A program made the translations under genes and the position numbers. Below the pieces are notes generated by a model. It ran no database searches and was not told the DNA's origin. It worked only from the letters and a program-made list of their open reading frames with translations. Positions 16,400 to 33,332 of a DNA stretch of 64,000 bases are shown one piece after another. Position 1 is the stretch's first letter. Each line of letters starts with the position of its first letter. This DNA comes from Brasenia schreberi. Taxonomy: Eukaryota; Streptophyta; Magnoliopsida; Nymphaeales; Cabombaceae. The stretch spans positions 1-64,000 of the forward strand of contig JAYKKT010000041.1 in assembly GCA_036023115.1 (NCBI GenBank), read 5' to 3'.

Positions 16400-17754
16400 A
16401 AAGGATAAGACAAAGGATAAGACCAAGGATAAGACAAAGGATAAGACAAAGGATAAGACAAAGGATAAGACCAAGGATAAGACAAAGGATAAGACCAAGG
16501 ATAAGACAAAGGATAAGACCAAGGATAAGACAAAGGATAAGACAAAGGATAAGACAAAGGATAAGACAAAGGATAAGACAAAGGATAAGACAAAGGATAA
16601 GACAAAGGATAAGACCAAGGATAAGACAAAGGATAAGACAAAGGATAAGACAAAGGATAAGACCAAGGATAAGACAAAGGATAAGACAAAGGATAAGGCA
16701 AAGGATAAGACAAAGGATAAGACAAAGGATAAGACAAAGGATAAGACAAAGGATAAGACAAAGGATAAGACAAAGGATAAGACAAAGGATAAGACAAAGG
16801 ATAAGACAAAGGATAGGATAAGACAAAGGATAAGACAAAGGATAAGACAAAGGATAAGACAAAGGATAAGACAAAGGATAAGACAAAGGATAAGACAAAG
16901 GATAAGACAAAGGATAAGACAAAGGATAAGACAAAGGATAAGACAAAGGATAAGACAAAGGATAAGACAAAGGATAAGACAAAGGATAAGACAAAGGATA
17001 AGACAAAGGATAAGACAAAGGATAAGACAAAGGATAAGACAAAGGTAAGACAAAGGATAAGACAAAGGATAAGACAAAGGATAAGACAAAGGATAAGACA
17101 AAGGATAAGACAAAGGATAAGACAAAGGATAAGACAAAGGATAAGACAAAGGATAAGACAAAGGATAAGACAAAGGATAAGACAAAGGATAAGACAAAGG
17201 ATAAGACAAAGGATAAGACCAAGGATAAGACAAAGGATAAGACAAAGGATAAGACAAAGGATAAGACAAAGGATAAGACCAAGGATAAGACAAAGGATAA
17301 GACAAAGGATAAGACCAAGGATAAGACAAAGGATAAGACAAAGGATAAGACAAAGGATAAGACAAAGGATAAGACAAAGGATAAGACAAAGGATAAGACA
17401 AAGGATAAGACAAAGGATAGGATAAGACAAAGGATAAGACAAAGGATAAGACAAAGGATAAGACAAAGGATAAGACCAAGGATAAGACAAAGGATAAGAC
17501 CAAGGATAAGACAAAGGATAAGACAAAGGATAAGACAAAGGATAAGACCAAGGATAAGACAAAGGATAAGACAAAGGATAAGACCAAGGATAAGACAAAG
17601 GATAAGACAAAGGATAAGACAAAGGATAAGACAAAGGATAAGACAAAGGATAAGACAAAGGATAAGACAAAGGATAGGATAAGACAAAGGATAAGACAAA
17701 GGATAAGACAAAGGATAAGGAAAAGGATAAGATAATACGATAAGACAAAGGATA
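16400..17754. repeat. Right edge of the minisatellite with CAAGG monomers
   Basis: About a dozen monomers read GACCAAGG instead of GACAAAGG, spaced by multiples of 12 (24, 36, 48, 60 and 96 bp). Three shortened GGATAGGATAAG junctions occur near 16813, 17417 and 17673. The final 50 bp degenerate. This matches the usual pattern of satellites with homogenised centres and diverged edges, and marks this as a true array end. Confidence 0.8.
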
Positions 17755-19426
17755 ATTAGAATCTAACTAGGTTTCTGCTTTTCTCAACTTCACTCGAATC
17801 ATCATTCACTCTAGGTTTTCATATTTGTGAAAGGATGATATATTTGTCTCTTCAACATCAACCTTGTTTGGCATTGTTGTGCTTGAATGTATTACAACAC
17901 AATGAAGCTCGCAATGAAAAATGATGTTTTTAGTTTTTTGATAAGCCAATCATCTTTATCGGGGGTGTGCCCATTCACATCATCCATTGGACAAACACCA
18001 ATTTCTTAGATAGGGAGAACATAGAATTTGGGTGAGCCTAAGTTAAACCGGTAGTTCCAAATCAGTTCCTTCAGAAATGTTGTAGATTTTTGCAATGAAA
18101 TTTACTTCTAAATCTTTAATAGAAGACCAACCATGTCCCATGTTCTAAAGAAGCTAAAAGAAGTTGATTGATAGTCATCCGCGGGCTAATGTAAGAATTT
18201 GTCTCAGTGGTAACAAACAAGTGGTAAGGATGTGAGGATTCTTTGTGTGATGCTTGACTCACCAAGCATCAAAAGCCACAAATTAGAACAAGAGTATAAC
18301 CATTATGACCATTATAGAGTCAACCAACAACAAAAAGTCAAAAATTACAAAACAATCATAAAAACAACAACAAAAGATGTCAAAGTTCCTTTGTGTTGTC
18401 GATGAGCCAACAATCTTTGTCGAGCTAAGTGATGTGGCTCATTTAATTCAGCCTTGGTGGTGATTTGCAGAGGATACGCTTTGGTAACATACGATAGTGT
18501 AGATGTGGAAATTTTACTCCGAAATCTATGTAGAGACTTGAAATAATTTTTCACACACTACGTTGTGCACATGCGTGCCAACTAGTTTACTTAAACTAGC
18601 AAAGTTGATTTTCCGACATCTAGAATGATTGTTGGTAAGTGAGATCTTTTCGACTTAGGCCTTCTTGAACCGATGCTCAAAGGTCAGCCTAAACGCTTTG
18701 AGGATTGATTTTGATCAGGTGTGTTTTTAAAATTCACTTTTTAAACGCAAATGACTTAACCAAATTTGTGAGCTAGGTCTTTAGAAGAAAAATTTTCTAT
18801 GTTATGAAAAACAGAAATTGTTTCTATTTTCAAAACTTATTTTCAGATTTTTTTAAATAGCTTATGAATCTCCAAAAATCGTAGTTGCCCAACCGTAAAA
18901 TTCTTGAAAATTTTATGAGAAGTGGGCTGGTGTGTGGAGATTCAGTATACAAAATTTTAGATCATTTGGAGTAGAGGGTAGGAAATAAAAAATACAACAT
19001 CAGATGGATGTAAAAAATACAACATCCAAATTTTCGTATATAGAAAACATACGAATGATCTCATCCGAAATTAAAAGACAAATCACAGCTATTTAAATGT
19101 AAATGACTGAAGAAAATGAATTAAAATATATCTATAGCTTAAGCATAGAAGAGATTAGAAGATATAAGAGATTATAGTGTATAGAGAGGTAGGAAAAACT
19201 TTAAATCAAACATATAATAGGCATGAATGTAATGAAAATAAAATGGACAACACAACTAGCTATTACATTATGGGGGGAGTCAATTGTTTCATTATTACAA
19301 CCCCTTAAATTGAATGAGTGAAAGGAGAGAATTAAAGCAAATGAGAGGCAAGAAATCGACCTTGTGATCGTGGCACCGGATGGAGAAGGCCTTGGAAGGG
19401 GCGGCTCCTCCTTCTTTCTCCTCTTT

Positions 19427-19432
<6 letters not shown>

Positions 19433-19489
<57 letters not shown>
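19433..19489. repeat. (CT)n microsatellite
   Basis: About 57 bp of uninterrupted CT dinucleotides. A small ORF that reads through it (19380-19562) translates to SLSLSL and is not regarded as a gene. Confidence 0.97.
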
Positions 19490-19495
<6 letters not shown>

Positions 19496-20159
19496 ACAGC
19501 TCTCCCTCTCTTTCTTAACCTACTTCATGCTTAAAACCCAGCCCCAAGGCCCTCTTTTATAGATTTCAAGGAGGTTCTCTAGGGCCTTTGGGGTCATCCC
19601 AATCCAATGTGATCCAAATGGTTGGCCCATTCATACACATGGGGTGTATGTGGGCTGGGATGGTGGTCCCTTCTTAGCCCATGTGGGTTTGGCACAGCCC
19701 ACATGGACCGACTCCTTTATTGGACTTAGCTAGGTGAGCTCGACTTACCCTAGCCCGCCCCTTGCTTGATCTTGGTGGCTTGCCTTGAGACGAGTCTTGA
19801 CTTGGGTGTAGTTTTCATTTGTTCTTTGAACTTGAGACTTGAATCCCTTGAGTCAGCTCCTTCTGGCTCGTCTTTAGGATTGACTTGAATTTTGAACTCA
19901 GGATGATCCTACTTTGAGGCTTGATTTGAATGCTTCATTCGGTCCTGCTTTTAGGAAATTTGTTTTGCTTGATTATCTTTTCAATTAAGATTTATGGTTT
20001 CAAACATTTCCTTTTTGATAATTTAAAACCATTTCATTTGAGACATATTTGAAAATATCAAGTTTTAACGAAATCTTCAAATATTTTTTTTGGAAAACAA
20101 TTGAGTCGCATTTCCAATGTTTTTTTGCATGGGTGACTTGCTTTCACTCCGTGAGTTAG

Positions 20160-20312
20160 TCTTTACCGTTTCAACCACTTTAACCCTTTCTTCGGTGTAG
20201 GGTGTCGGATCACTTTAACCATTTCGATAGGTATAGGGTCTCGAACCTCTTAACCCTTGGGTGTAGGGTCTCGGACTGCTTTAACCCTTTAGATGAGTGT
20301 AGGGTCCCGGAG
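20160..20312. repeat. Imperfect 30-36 bp tandem repeat, four copies
   Basis: Four units each contain a GTGTAGGGTCTCGGA-like core (starting near 20194, 20230, 20260 and 20296, spacing 36, 30 and 36), linked by a CTTTAACC-like segment. The copies are diverged. There is no coding frame across them. Confidence 0.7.
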
Positions 20313-22317
20313 TAGAACTATCCTCAATCGGGCAAGCTTTTGAGGCCTCATTTGGATTTGATTTGTTTTTTAATATCAAAGGTTTTTGTAAATTTGACAT
20401 TTTGCAAACATTTTTTGGTTTGGTTTTCAATATTTTATTTTCATTTGTTTCTTGGAAAACTTGTTTGAAACCCTTCTTTCTTTGAAGGCAATAATTTGAA
20501 AAAGAAGAATCGTGCCAATTTGGACTTGAGGGCAAAGCAGTCATTTTTTTGGCTCTTTGTCAAAATCGATTTTTTTAGAGGAGTATCATTTATCCTTATT
20601 TTGAGGTTGCAACAAAATTTTGGTGCGAAAATGAGTTTGTTTAAGGTGTATTTATTTGAAAACCCTTAAAAGACCAAAAATTGCAATTTTTTCTAGAAAA
20701 GGAAAATTTTCTAAAAGATGAAATGTTTTGAGAATTTTTTTTGGGTGTTTATAGATAGGATGCAATACAAGTTTATCGATATCAGTGTATGAAGGGATAT
20801 ACTTTGGTACATGTATTGTGTTTGTACGTTTATCAACCCATATTTGTTTATATTGTATGAGTCATTGTTGACTTTTTTCATGAAAACCAAAAATTGGCCG
20901 GTTTAAAGGCTTCCTTTTTTGTTGTATGGGTTTCCATATCATTGGTGTTTGCTATCAAACTCTCTCTAACTTGATTTCGCTAGAGAAATCATATTTTTTT
21001 CTCTCATACTCATGAAAGTCTACGAAGCTTTTGTAAAATCCATCAAACTCTCTCCCACTTTATCTATGCTTTTATTGTGTTATAGTTCATCTCTATTTGA
21101 CTTGATCACATTTGATTGGTCCGATCAATCTTAAAAGTACTAGACTCTAGCATACGAAGGTAATAAGCTTATGAATAGGCACAATTTCAGTAATGAGGTA
21201 AAATATTAAAATATTTTTCTTGTATAGTACTATCTTGTAGTATTAAATGAGATGCAAGTGCTTGTAGTCGTGAGGCCCAAGCCTTAAAATATAATATAGA
21301 GTAGATTTTGAAAGCTACAAAAGAGAGAAAAAGATTAAGACGGAAAGAGAGTTGGGACATGTCTCAACATTTTGAAGATGATTCTCGAGAGATACACAAA
21401 AAAGAACATGATATGGTTGAGAAGGAGTAAGAGGAGAAGGTTGAGGAAAGAAAAATGAATGAGTATAGATTATAGTAGCAGTGGCAACAAATTTAACTAA
21501 TATTCCACCACAAGGGCTCCTACTCTCTCATTGTATAATAGGGATAATAGACGAGGTAGAAATAGTATGAGCTAATACCTTTCTTTTTCTCTACATATGT
21601 CTCCTAGAATTCAACTATGACATTGAAGAATCTAATTGAGAAAGTTGATTTAGAGTGTGGAATTCTTTATTATGAAAATCGTTTGCCTTTCATGTTGTAA
21701 ATTCATTTTACTTGAAAACGTCACAAATGCCATAACTGGTATAGTTCTAAGCAATAAGTACCTAATTATCATGCCTTAAAGGGATAGATCACTAAAAGAA
21801 TGCATGAAAAGTCCTAGAAAACAAAAAAACAAAAGGATAATATCGGATATTTTGAGTTAAACGCTAATAAGATACAAAATAGTCATAATAACGAATCAAA
21901 ATCCCATAGTTAATCGTGTTTCATGTGTAAGGCAGCTTGGTTTTGATGCCTTTATAAGAGGTTATGGGTAGAATGTATCATTAAGATGTTATGTCGCAAA
22001 AAGAAGCTTTGGAAGCAGCTAGCATAGACTTTGATATGTCGAAATTCGCGAAATCTATGCATGGCTAGGAATCAAAATAACGGCTTTGGATACCAATTGC
22101 AGCCTGAAATTTGCAAGTCGAGAGGCCAAATTCGGTGTGTGCTATCCTTGATCAATACCACCAACCTCACCCTCTAAATGCCTCCTCTCCTTTTCGGGCG
22201 TACGTTGAGGCGCTTGGTTCGCCACCCATCTCGATAGGAACCGCAATTGCTGGCCTCAGATTTGTGCAGGGGAAAACCATCCCCTAGATATAGCTAAACA
22301 TGGCATTCCTGCGCTCC

Positions 22318-22324
22318 TATATAA
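22318..22324 (+). promoter_or_regulatory. Putative TATA box of the GH9 gene
   Basis: TATATAA lies in a CTCCTATATAAGCAG context about 130 bp upstream of the start codon at 22453. This would leave a leader of about 100 bases, a normal plant arrangement. It is a positional inference with no transcript support. Confidence 0.6.
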
Positions 22325-22449
22325 GCAGGAGGGTCATGGTCCTTGCACTCCAGTTAGACTTTCTCTCCTTTACTAGCCATTTCCACCCCGTGCGTCACTC
22401 TTTATCCCTCCCCTCGGCATTTCTTGGCAGCTTGAGGCTTTTTGATTGA

Positions 22450-28222
<5,773 letters not shown>

Positions 28223-28893
28223 CCTGACCTCAGCTAGCTCGCCTTAGCTTCCCTATTCCATATACCATTGACCTACCACGCATGTTCTCCTCATCAATTT
28301 ATAGGATCTATCTACTCGATAATGTCTATAAAATTAATCATGGTATCGATTCCAATTTTATTTGGGGATATCTTTTGTATTGCTCAAGCTTATACAGAGT
28401 GATGGTATGTACATCAAAATTGTGTCGCCCACCAGGAAGAGTTTTGAAGAGGCGAACTAGCAGGTAGGTTTGTGACTCTCCAACTAGTGGGTTCGGTGCT
28501 AATCCTATGGTGATGATCTGTTGTATCAATTGTTTTTGACATATAAAAGTTAAACAATATGAAAATACGTTCATCTTAGCTTGAAATTTTCTGTAATCAT
28601 ATCCTGTGATTTGCGTTGTAAAAAGAAGTTTTCTTATTTTCATGGGCAACTAAGGCACACCTGACCTAGGGACTAATGCCCTCGCGTGATATGCCCGCTC
28701 GTGAGAGTACATTCTATAAAATTCTTGGTCACAAGTCGTATAATTCAAGCATCAAGTAACATTCCCGGTAAGGTCTCATAGGTTTCTCAAGGCATACTTA
28801 AGTAATTCGAAAGTGCTGCACAGCATATAAGTTGCCCTGAACTATAGGGGGTCGTATGTTGCGTGTTTTTGTGTGTGTATATATATATATATA

Positions 28894-29056
28894 TTACAAC
28901 AACAATAAAGTTTTTTGCTCTTATTAGATGGGATTGACTACATGAATTCTTTGTTTATATAGAGCTCGATCATGTGTTACAAGTAGAGTTAACTCAACAT
29001 AAGCTAGATAGTTCATTATTGTTTTCTTTTAACACTTATGTTATTTTTCTCTTTCT

Positions 29057-29060
<4 letters not shown>
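28894..29060 (-). mobile_element. Diverged LINE 3'-end relic
   Basis: Read on the minus strand this matches, with many substitutions and gaps, the last about 160 bp of the RTE LINE copies: remnants of GTAGTCAATCCCATCTAAT and a terminal TTGTTGTTG. It follows an AT microsatellite and is followed by another. It is clearly older than the three large LINE copies. No target duplication was found. Confidence 0.7.

Positions 29061-29061
<1 letters not shown>

Positions 29062-29121
<60 letters not shown>
29062..29121. repeat. (AT)n microsatellite
   Basis: About 60 bp of AT dinucleotide next to the LINE relic. Confidence 0.95.
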
Positions 29122-29124
<3 letters not shown>

Positions 29125-30020
29125 TAGAACTTTCTCACTAGCTCACTTATTTGAGAGCATGAGTATGATATCATCTTTCATTTATTTTTCTGTGGATGAG
29201 GTTTTCATGTTACATATATAATTAAGATGGTTGGCCTTCGGAGGGACAAAGCGGGTCACCTAAAAACATTATTATTTACTGTATGGGAACTTATAAATCT
29301 CACCCAACCTTTCATTAAATGTTATCTTGTACACGAAACTCGAATTGTTCAAAGTGGGGAACCGAGGAGATAAGGATAAGACGGCTTTTCTGTGGAGAAA
29401 GGTGCAATAGCCGATCATATTCCTGCCATTACTGAGTTTGATTGTTAAAGACACCTTTAAATATCGTATTCTACTCGAAGTTTGGGCCTGAAAGCAAAAT
29501 CTTTTAACACTTTCTGTGTCTGCTTATCAATCAAGTGCGACCTTAGTTTTAGGATTGCAATGAAACCGACTCATTGTAATCTTTACTGTTTGTCACTAAA
29601 AGAAAGGGATATTGCTTCCGATAATAGGGGCAACTTATACCATAATGAGGGGGAAAGCCCACTAATTCATGTCTTATGCAATAGCTCAGGACGACCACAG
29701 GAACTTAATTTGAATGTCAATTGATTGTCCCAATAAGTCAGTGCACTTTGATGAATCTAGCTTTGATTGGTCTGGTACGCGCGCACAAACACAACAAAGA
29801 GGTGTTAAGCAGCCGGGCCTCCAAATTCCTTACTGTCTCGATTACGCTTGCTCTGCTCTTCGTTTCTGGTTGAGTCGATCATGTCTTGTGTAACCTATGA
29901 GAACTGGTCTACCCCATTCATAAGCGGATTAGATCCGAAAGGCCCGTACCGTAAGAATATATCAACAAGATTTTGCGTTGTGGATCTTCCACAAGGGCCA
30001 CCCTGGCTTTATCCACAGGG

Positions 30021-30026
30021 CACGTG
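30021..30026. promoter_or_regulatory. G-box core CACGTG upstream of OXS3-like gene
   Basis: A palindromic CACGTG lies about 390 bp upstream of the start codon. In plants this core binds bZIP and bHLH factors in stress and light responses. One 6-bp match can arise by chance, so this is only a candidate. Confidence 0.3.
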
Positions 30027-30361
30027 ATGCTGTACGCGGTATTGCCTGGTTGGCAGCAGAACCAACCCCCACTCTCTCAGTGTGTGTTAAATGACAATTT
30101 ACCGTCTGATTGGTGTTGCTACCTATTCCAAGATACATAAATTAGAGGGAGTTTGCGGGCGGGGAGGGGTCTGCTAATTGGTAGGTGCTGTATATCTCAC
30201 CTACGCCCCATTCATTCAGTAGAGTAGATCGATGGTGTTTCTAGTAGTCACGTTCGTGGAAATCTAGAGAAGGTAGGCCCATCCGACATTGGATATGTTT
30301 CGATGATTGTGAGGTTGCTACATTCCCAGTGAGGGAAAAGGAACCGTCGTCGTCGTCATCA

Positions 30362-30381
30362 TCTCTCTCTCTCTCTCTCTT
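30362..30381. repeat. CT tract in the presumed 5' leader of OXS3
   Basis: A short CT tract ending about 30 bp before the start codon, preceded by a CGTCGTCGTCATCATC run. It lies in the likely transcribed leader. Confidence 0.8.
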
Positions 30382-30411
30382 CTCTGTGTGCGGGAGGCCG
30401 GGAAGAGAGCG

Positions 30412-31135
30412 ATGTCCTTGGCTGCAGACAGTTCCCAGATGGAAGGATGCAATTTTTCTAGGGGCATCATGCGGCCGCGTGTCTCCTTTTTTGTAGCGGA
30501 TTCCGCGGGGTCGGAAGGGGTGTCGCCAGATCACAACACCAAGGATCAGCAGGACAGCAGCAGCAGTTCATCCATCGGACAGAACAGCGACTCCGGCGAG
30601 AGGTCGGCCTCGTCGGATTCCGACGAACCAGAGGTTCAGAACGGCCCGCTACACAGCATGGACTCCATGGAAGATGCCCTGCCCATCAGGTTTTTGACCC
30701 CTCATTTATCGTCCTCACAGGGCTTATGTTTTCACGGGGTTTTAATTCTTAACCTGTTTGGGGATGTGTAGGATGGGTATCTCCAATTTCTACGTGGGCA
30801 AGTCGAAATCATTCACAAGCTTAGCGGACGCCGCCGTTTCAGCCACTGCCGAGGATCTATCGAAGCCGGACAATCCGTACAACCGCAAGAGGAAGAATCT
30901 CATCATCCTGAGGAGCCACGCTTGGGAGAGAAACCGGCGCTGCTCATCAGGTGAAAATCCCACAGTAGGGGAGCAGCTACCCCCTAAGCATAGCTTCGTT
31001 TATGACAACAAGCGGTCCTTTCCTGCTTCGAGATCGTTCTCTTTGTTTGACTTACAGGCAGTCACCTCAGGCCAGGGTGAGGAAAATGAGAGTGGTAGCA
31101 TTCCTCGTCTTGACGATGATGAGGATGATGCGTGA
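30412..31135 (+). CDS. OXIDATIVE STRESS 3 (OXS3)-like protein
   Basis: Two exons, 30412-30689 and 30772-31135, joined across a GT-AG intron of 82 bp (phase 2), give 213 aa. The family signature is DALPIRMGISNFYVGKSKSF followed by TSLADA and KPDNPYNRKRKNL; the junction falls inside it, which confirms the splice. The N-terminal half has a serine run and acidic SSDSDEPE. The C-terminus ends in an acidic tail (RLDDDEDDA). The basic NRKRKN patch fits nuclear targeting. OXS3 proteins of Arabidopsis and Brassica are nuclear or chromatin-associated and raise tolerance to heavy metals and oxidants; that role is inherited from the family, not shown here. An in-frame GTG lies upstream, but the ATG at 30412 is the natural start. 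This is the only fully intact host gene in the window. Confidence 0.85.
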
Positions 31136-33126
31136 GAACAGGATGCCTTCCTCCCCAATACTTTTAACTTCTTTTTCTCTTTGTCCATTAATTGAAAACC
31201 ACTCCCTTTTGTAAATTCTCCGTAGGTGTATTCACAATGATCGTTTATCCACCGTCCTCCTTCCCTCTGAGTATTATCGGGACTGCATCATCTGCTCGTA
31301 TACGTAGTTCAAGAAGCCAAATCGTAAAATTCTTCAAGTCCCCTTCTGATTGAAACGTGGTTTTAGCCCCTTGAAACCTTCGATCAGTGTGGGAGGCCTT
31401 GAGGTGTTGAGTGATAATTAGGTAGGCGGCACGAAAAGCCCATAGACAAAAGGCGGAGTAAGTCTTCATTTGGTTTAGAGCGAGAGGACAAGTTCGATCG
31501 ACACTCACAACCCAACAGCCAAGCTGTTGGTTACTTGCACACTGGCCGTCGGGTAGTTATGGTGTAGTGGGAGCTGGAGGAGGACCTGTTCGTGTTTGAT
31601 CGTTTCTTTGTCGTGCAATTGCCTTGTGGGGACGGCTACTGTTGGTTGGGTACCAAAGAGTTTGGCAGACGAACTGCTTTTCAGGAAATGAATAGCACAG
31701 AATTCTAATCGGTGCAGGAAAAGAGAGATGCAACAGAAGGTTCGCTATCGTTGTCCAGAAATCGAATCTCTTGCACTCGATCGGTAGACGAACAAATTAG
31801 TCCCAGCACAGCTTTAGCCTGTCACAGCAACACGAAATTTGATTCCTTCAAGCCCACATTTCCTTAAAGTTTGCAAAACCCCAACCTTTCTACATCATCC
31901 TTGGCTCATGATTTTGCCCATCAAAAGATTGGCTGAATCTTAAATATTCAATCGCCGTACAAGTGGTTGCTTTTCTGCTTTCTTCTTTAACTATTCTTAC
32001 CTGTAAAGCTTGGTGATTACCGCGTGATATGATAACTTATTTAATTAAACGTTGGGGCCCTGTCGGAAGAGCCCGTGAATGTGAGGTCGTGTACTTTTTT
32101 TGCTGTGTTTTAGAAATGGTTTTGTGCGTACCTTTCTTTAAGCTGAGTTTATGTGAGTTAAAACGAGTGTTAAGTTTAACGTTAAGGACTTAACACTCGG
32201 AGAAAGGGTCCAACTCATGTTCCCTATTAGATACTGTTTGGACAAGAATTTTGTTCTACACAGACAAGAAATCCACTAAAACTCATTCGGTCTTGGGACG
32301 GAATGCCGGTCGGGTTCCTGACCCGTCGACTCGCCTGACGGTTAGAAAGGCAAATACCGGATTGGTTGAGAATGACTTGTTACCATGATATATATCATCC
32401 GCGCAAGAGAGCTGTCACAATTTCGGTATTCCTCTGCTATTCTGGATAAGAGATAATACGTTCCCCACAATGATATGATTGACATTTTGAATAGACGTAT
32501 CAACCGAAACCAGTTAATAAGGTGATCTCCAGAACCAAAACCTCTCTTCGAAAGCAAACAGCTATATAACAATCAGATTGGGAATCATTGGAATCGTGTC
32601 TCGGCATCTTGGGGATCAATGGAATCGTTCTGCTTTGAGGATAGACAACTTTGGATTTAGAGAAGGTAAATCTTGGAAATTAACCAGAGTATAGTGGATA
32701 AGTTCTGTCATGTATGCTCCCTGTCCCTGGCACCCAAAGATTTAGAACCCACATACATAATTTGTATTTATGACTGCTCCATGGGGCCAATGGCTTTGGA
32801 TTCACAGGTAAACAAACATCTAAACACGGTGGCCAAATTCATGTGAAGATTTGGAAAGTGTTAATTTTTCTCTTCTTCCAAGCAACATCAGCAGAAAAGG
32901 GAAGAGGAACATGCGGTTACAAGAGAAACTTAACATATAAAGGCATAAAACAAAGTGCATCTTTTCCCAACATAAATAGCTGAAACCTCACACACATATA
33001 CATTGCATCATGCGTGTATACTTAAATACATATATATAATCAAGATAGCATAATGATGACATCGCAATACAATGTTAAAATGGTGACTAAAGTATTATTT
33101 CTTTGTGATATTTTAAGATAATATGA
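31136..33126. other. Intergenic DNA after OXS3
   Basis: The first 100 bp or so is probably OXS3 3' untranslated region. The remainder shows no exon-like frames or RNA gene. Confidence 0.5.
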
Positions 33127-33140
33127 TAATTATTAGAGAG

Positions 33141-33318
33141 AAACTCTGCTCACATAGGGATCACCTTTGTATGGCCGATCCCAAGTTCGGATAAAGGAGG
33201 GTTGTGTTAGGCTTCTCGCATAACATAAAGTTTTGACAGACTTACCATGAATTCTAAAAAAAAAAATCTATGTAATCAATCTCATCTCGTATGAAAAAAA
33301 GGCTTAGTTGTTGTATGT
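33141..33318 (+). mobile_element. SINE-like or internally deleted RTE element, 178 bp
   Basis: Bounded by a perfect 14-bp target duplication TAATTATTAGAGAG (33127-33140 and 33319-33332). Its first half resembles the 5' head of LINE copy 1: both share CGGATAAAGGAGGGTTGTG, followed by TTAGGCTT. Its end, GGCTTAGTTGTTG, is the LINE 3' end. It is therefore a non-autonomous element that could use LINE machinery. It recalls plant SINE families of this type; I cannot fix the family name without a database comparison. Confidence 0.85.
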
Positions 33319-33332
33319 TAATTATTAGAGAG

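Larger units (their letters stand above)
1..17754. repeat. 12-bp minisatellite array, about 1,480 copies
   Basis: The monomer on this strand is AAAGGATAAGAC, purine-rich (10 of 12 bases) and repeated head to tail from the first base to about 17754, where it decays into AAGGATAATTAGAATCT. The array is cut by the window edge, so its full length is unknown. Long stretches (roughly 3960-8360, 8370-9950 and 10890-12890) show no visible departure from the monomer. Rare variants are 11-mers (one A lost), 13-mers (one A gained, clustered at 13690-13770), AACTATAAGAC forms and CAAGGATAAGAC forms. Because 12 is a multiple of 3 and the monomer has a stop in only one of six frames, five frames stay open for kilobases; the resulting giant ORFs are not genes. 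It is not the plant telomere repeat TTTAGGG. A subtelomeric, pericentromeric or knob position cannot be decided from this window. Confidence 0.98.
17755..22317. other. Intergenic DNA between satellite and GH9 gene
   Basis: No reading frame here has plant coding character and no splice-bounded exons were found. The DNA is AT-rich, with a CT microsatellite at 19433-19489 and a small imperfect tandem repeat near 20.2 kb. A GC-richer stretch at 19370-19800 resembles repetitive intergenic plant DNA, but I cannot assign it to an element because I see no terminal repeats or target duplication. Confidence 0.6.
28223..30020. other. Intergenic DNA, GH9 to OXS3
   Basis: Contains the GH9 3' flank, an old LINE tail relic (28894-29060), AT microsatellites (28878-28893 and 29062-29121) and otherwise no recognisable gene. 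Small frames at 29272-29454 and 29482-29724 lack coding character. Confidence 0.55.

Noticed and set aside
15061..16821. Plus-strand ORF of RIRQ repeats
   Set aside because: Same artefact. One mutated monomer (AAATGAGAC) supplies an ATG.
3673..17748. Reading frame of more than 4,600 codons on the minus strand (and others like it)
   Set aside because: It is the 12-bp satellite read as LSYP, CLIL or FVLS repeats. Three minus frames and two plus frames are open simply because the monomer lacks stops in them and 12 is divisible by 3.
1..17754. CRISPR array or telomere
   Set aside because: There are no unique spacers between repeats, the monomer is 12 bp, and it does not match TTTAGGG. The window is plant nuclear DNA.
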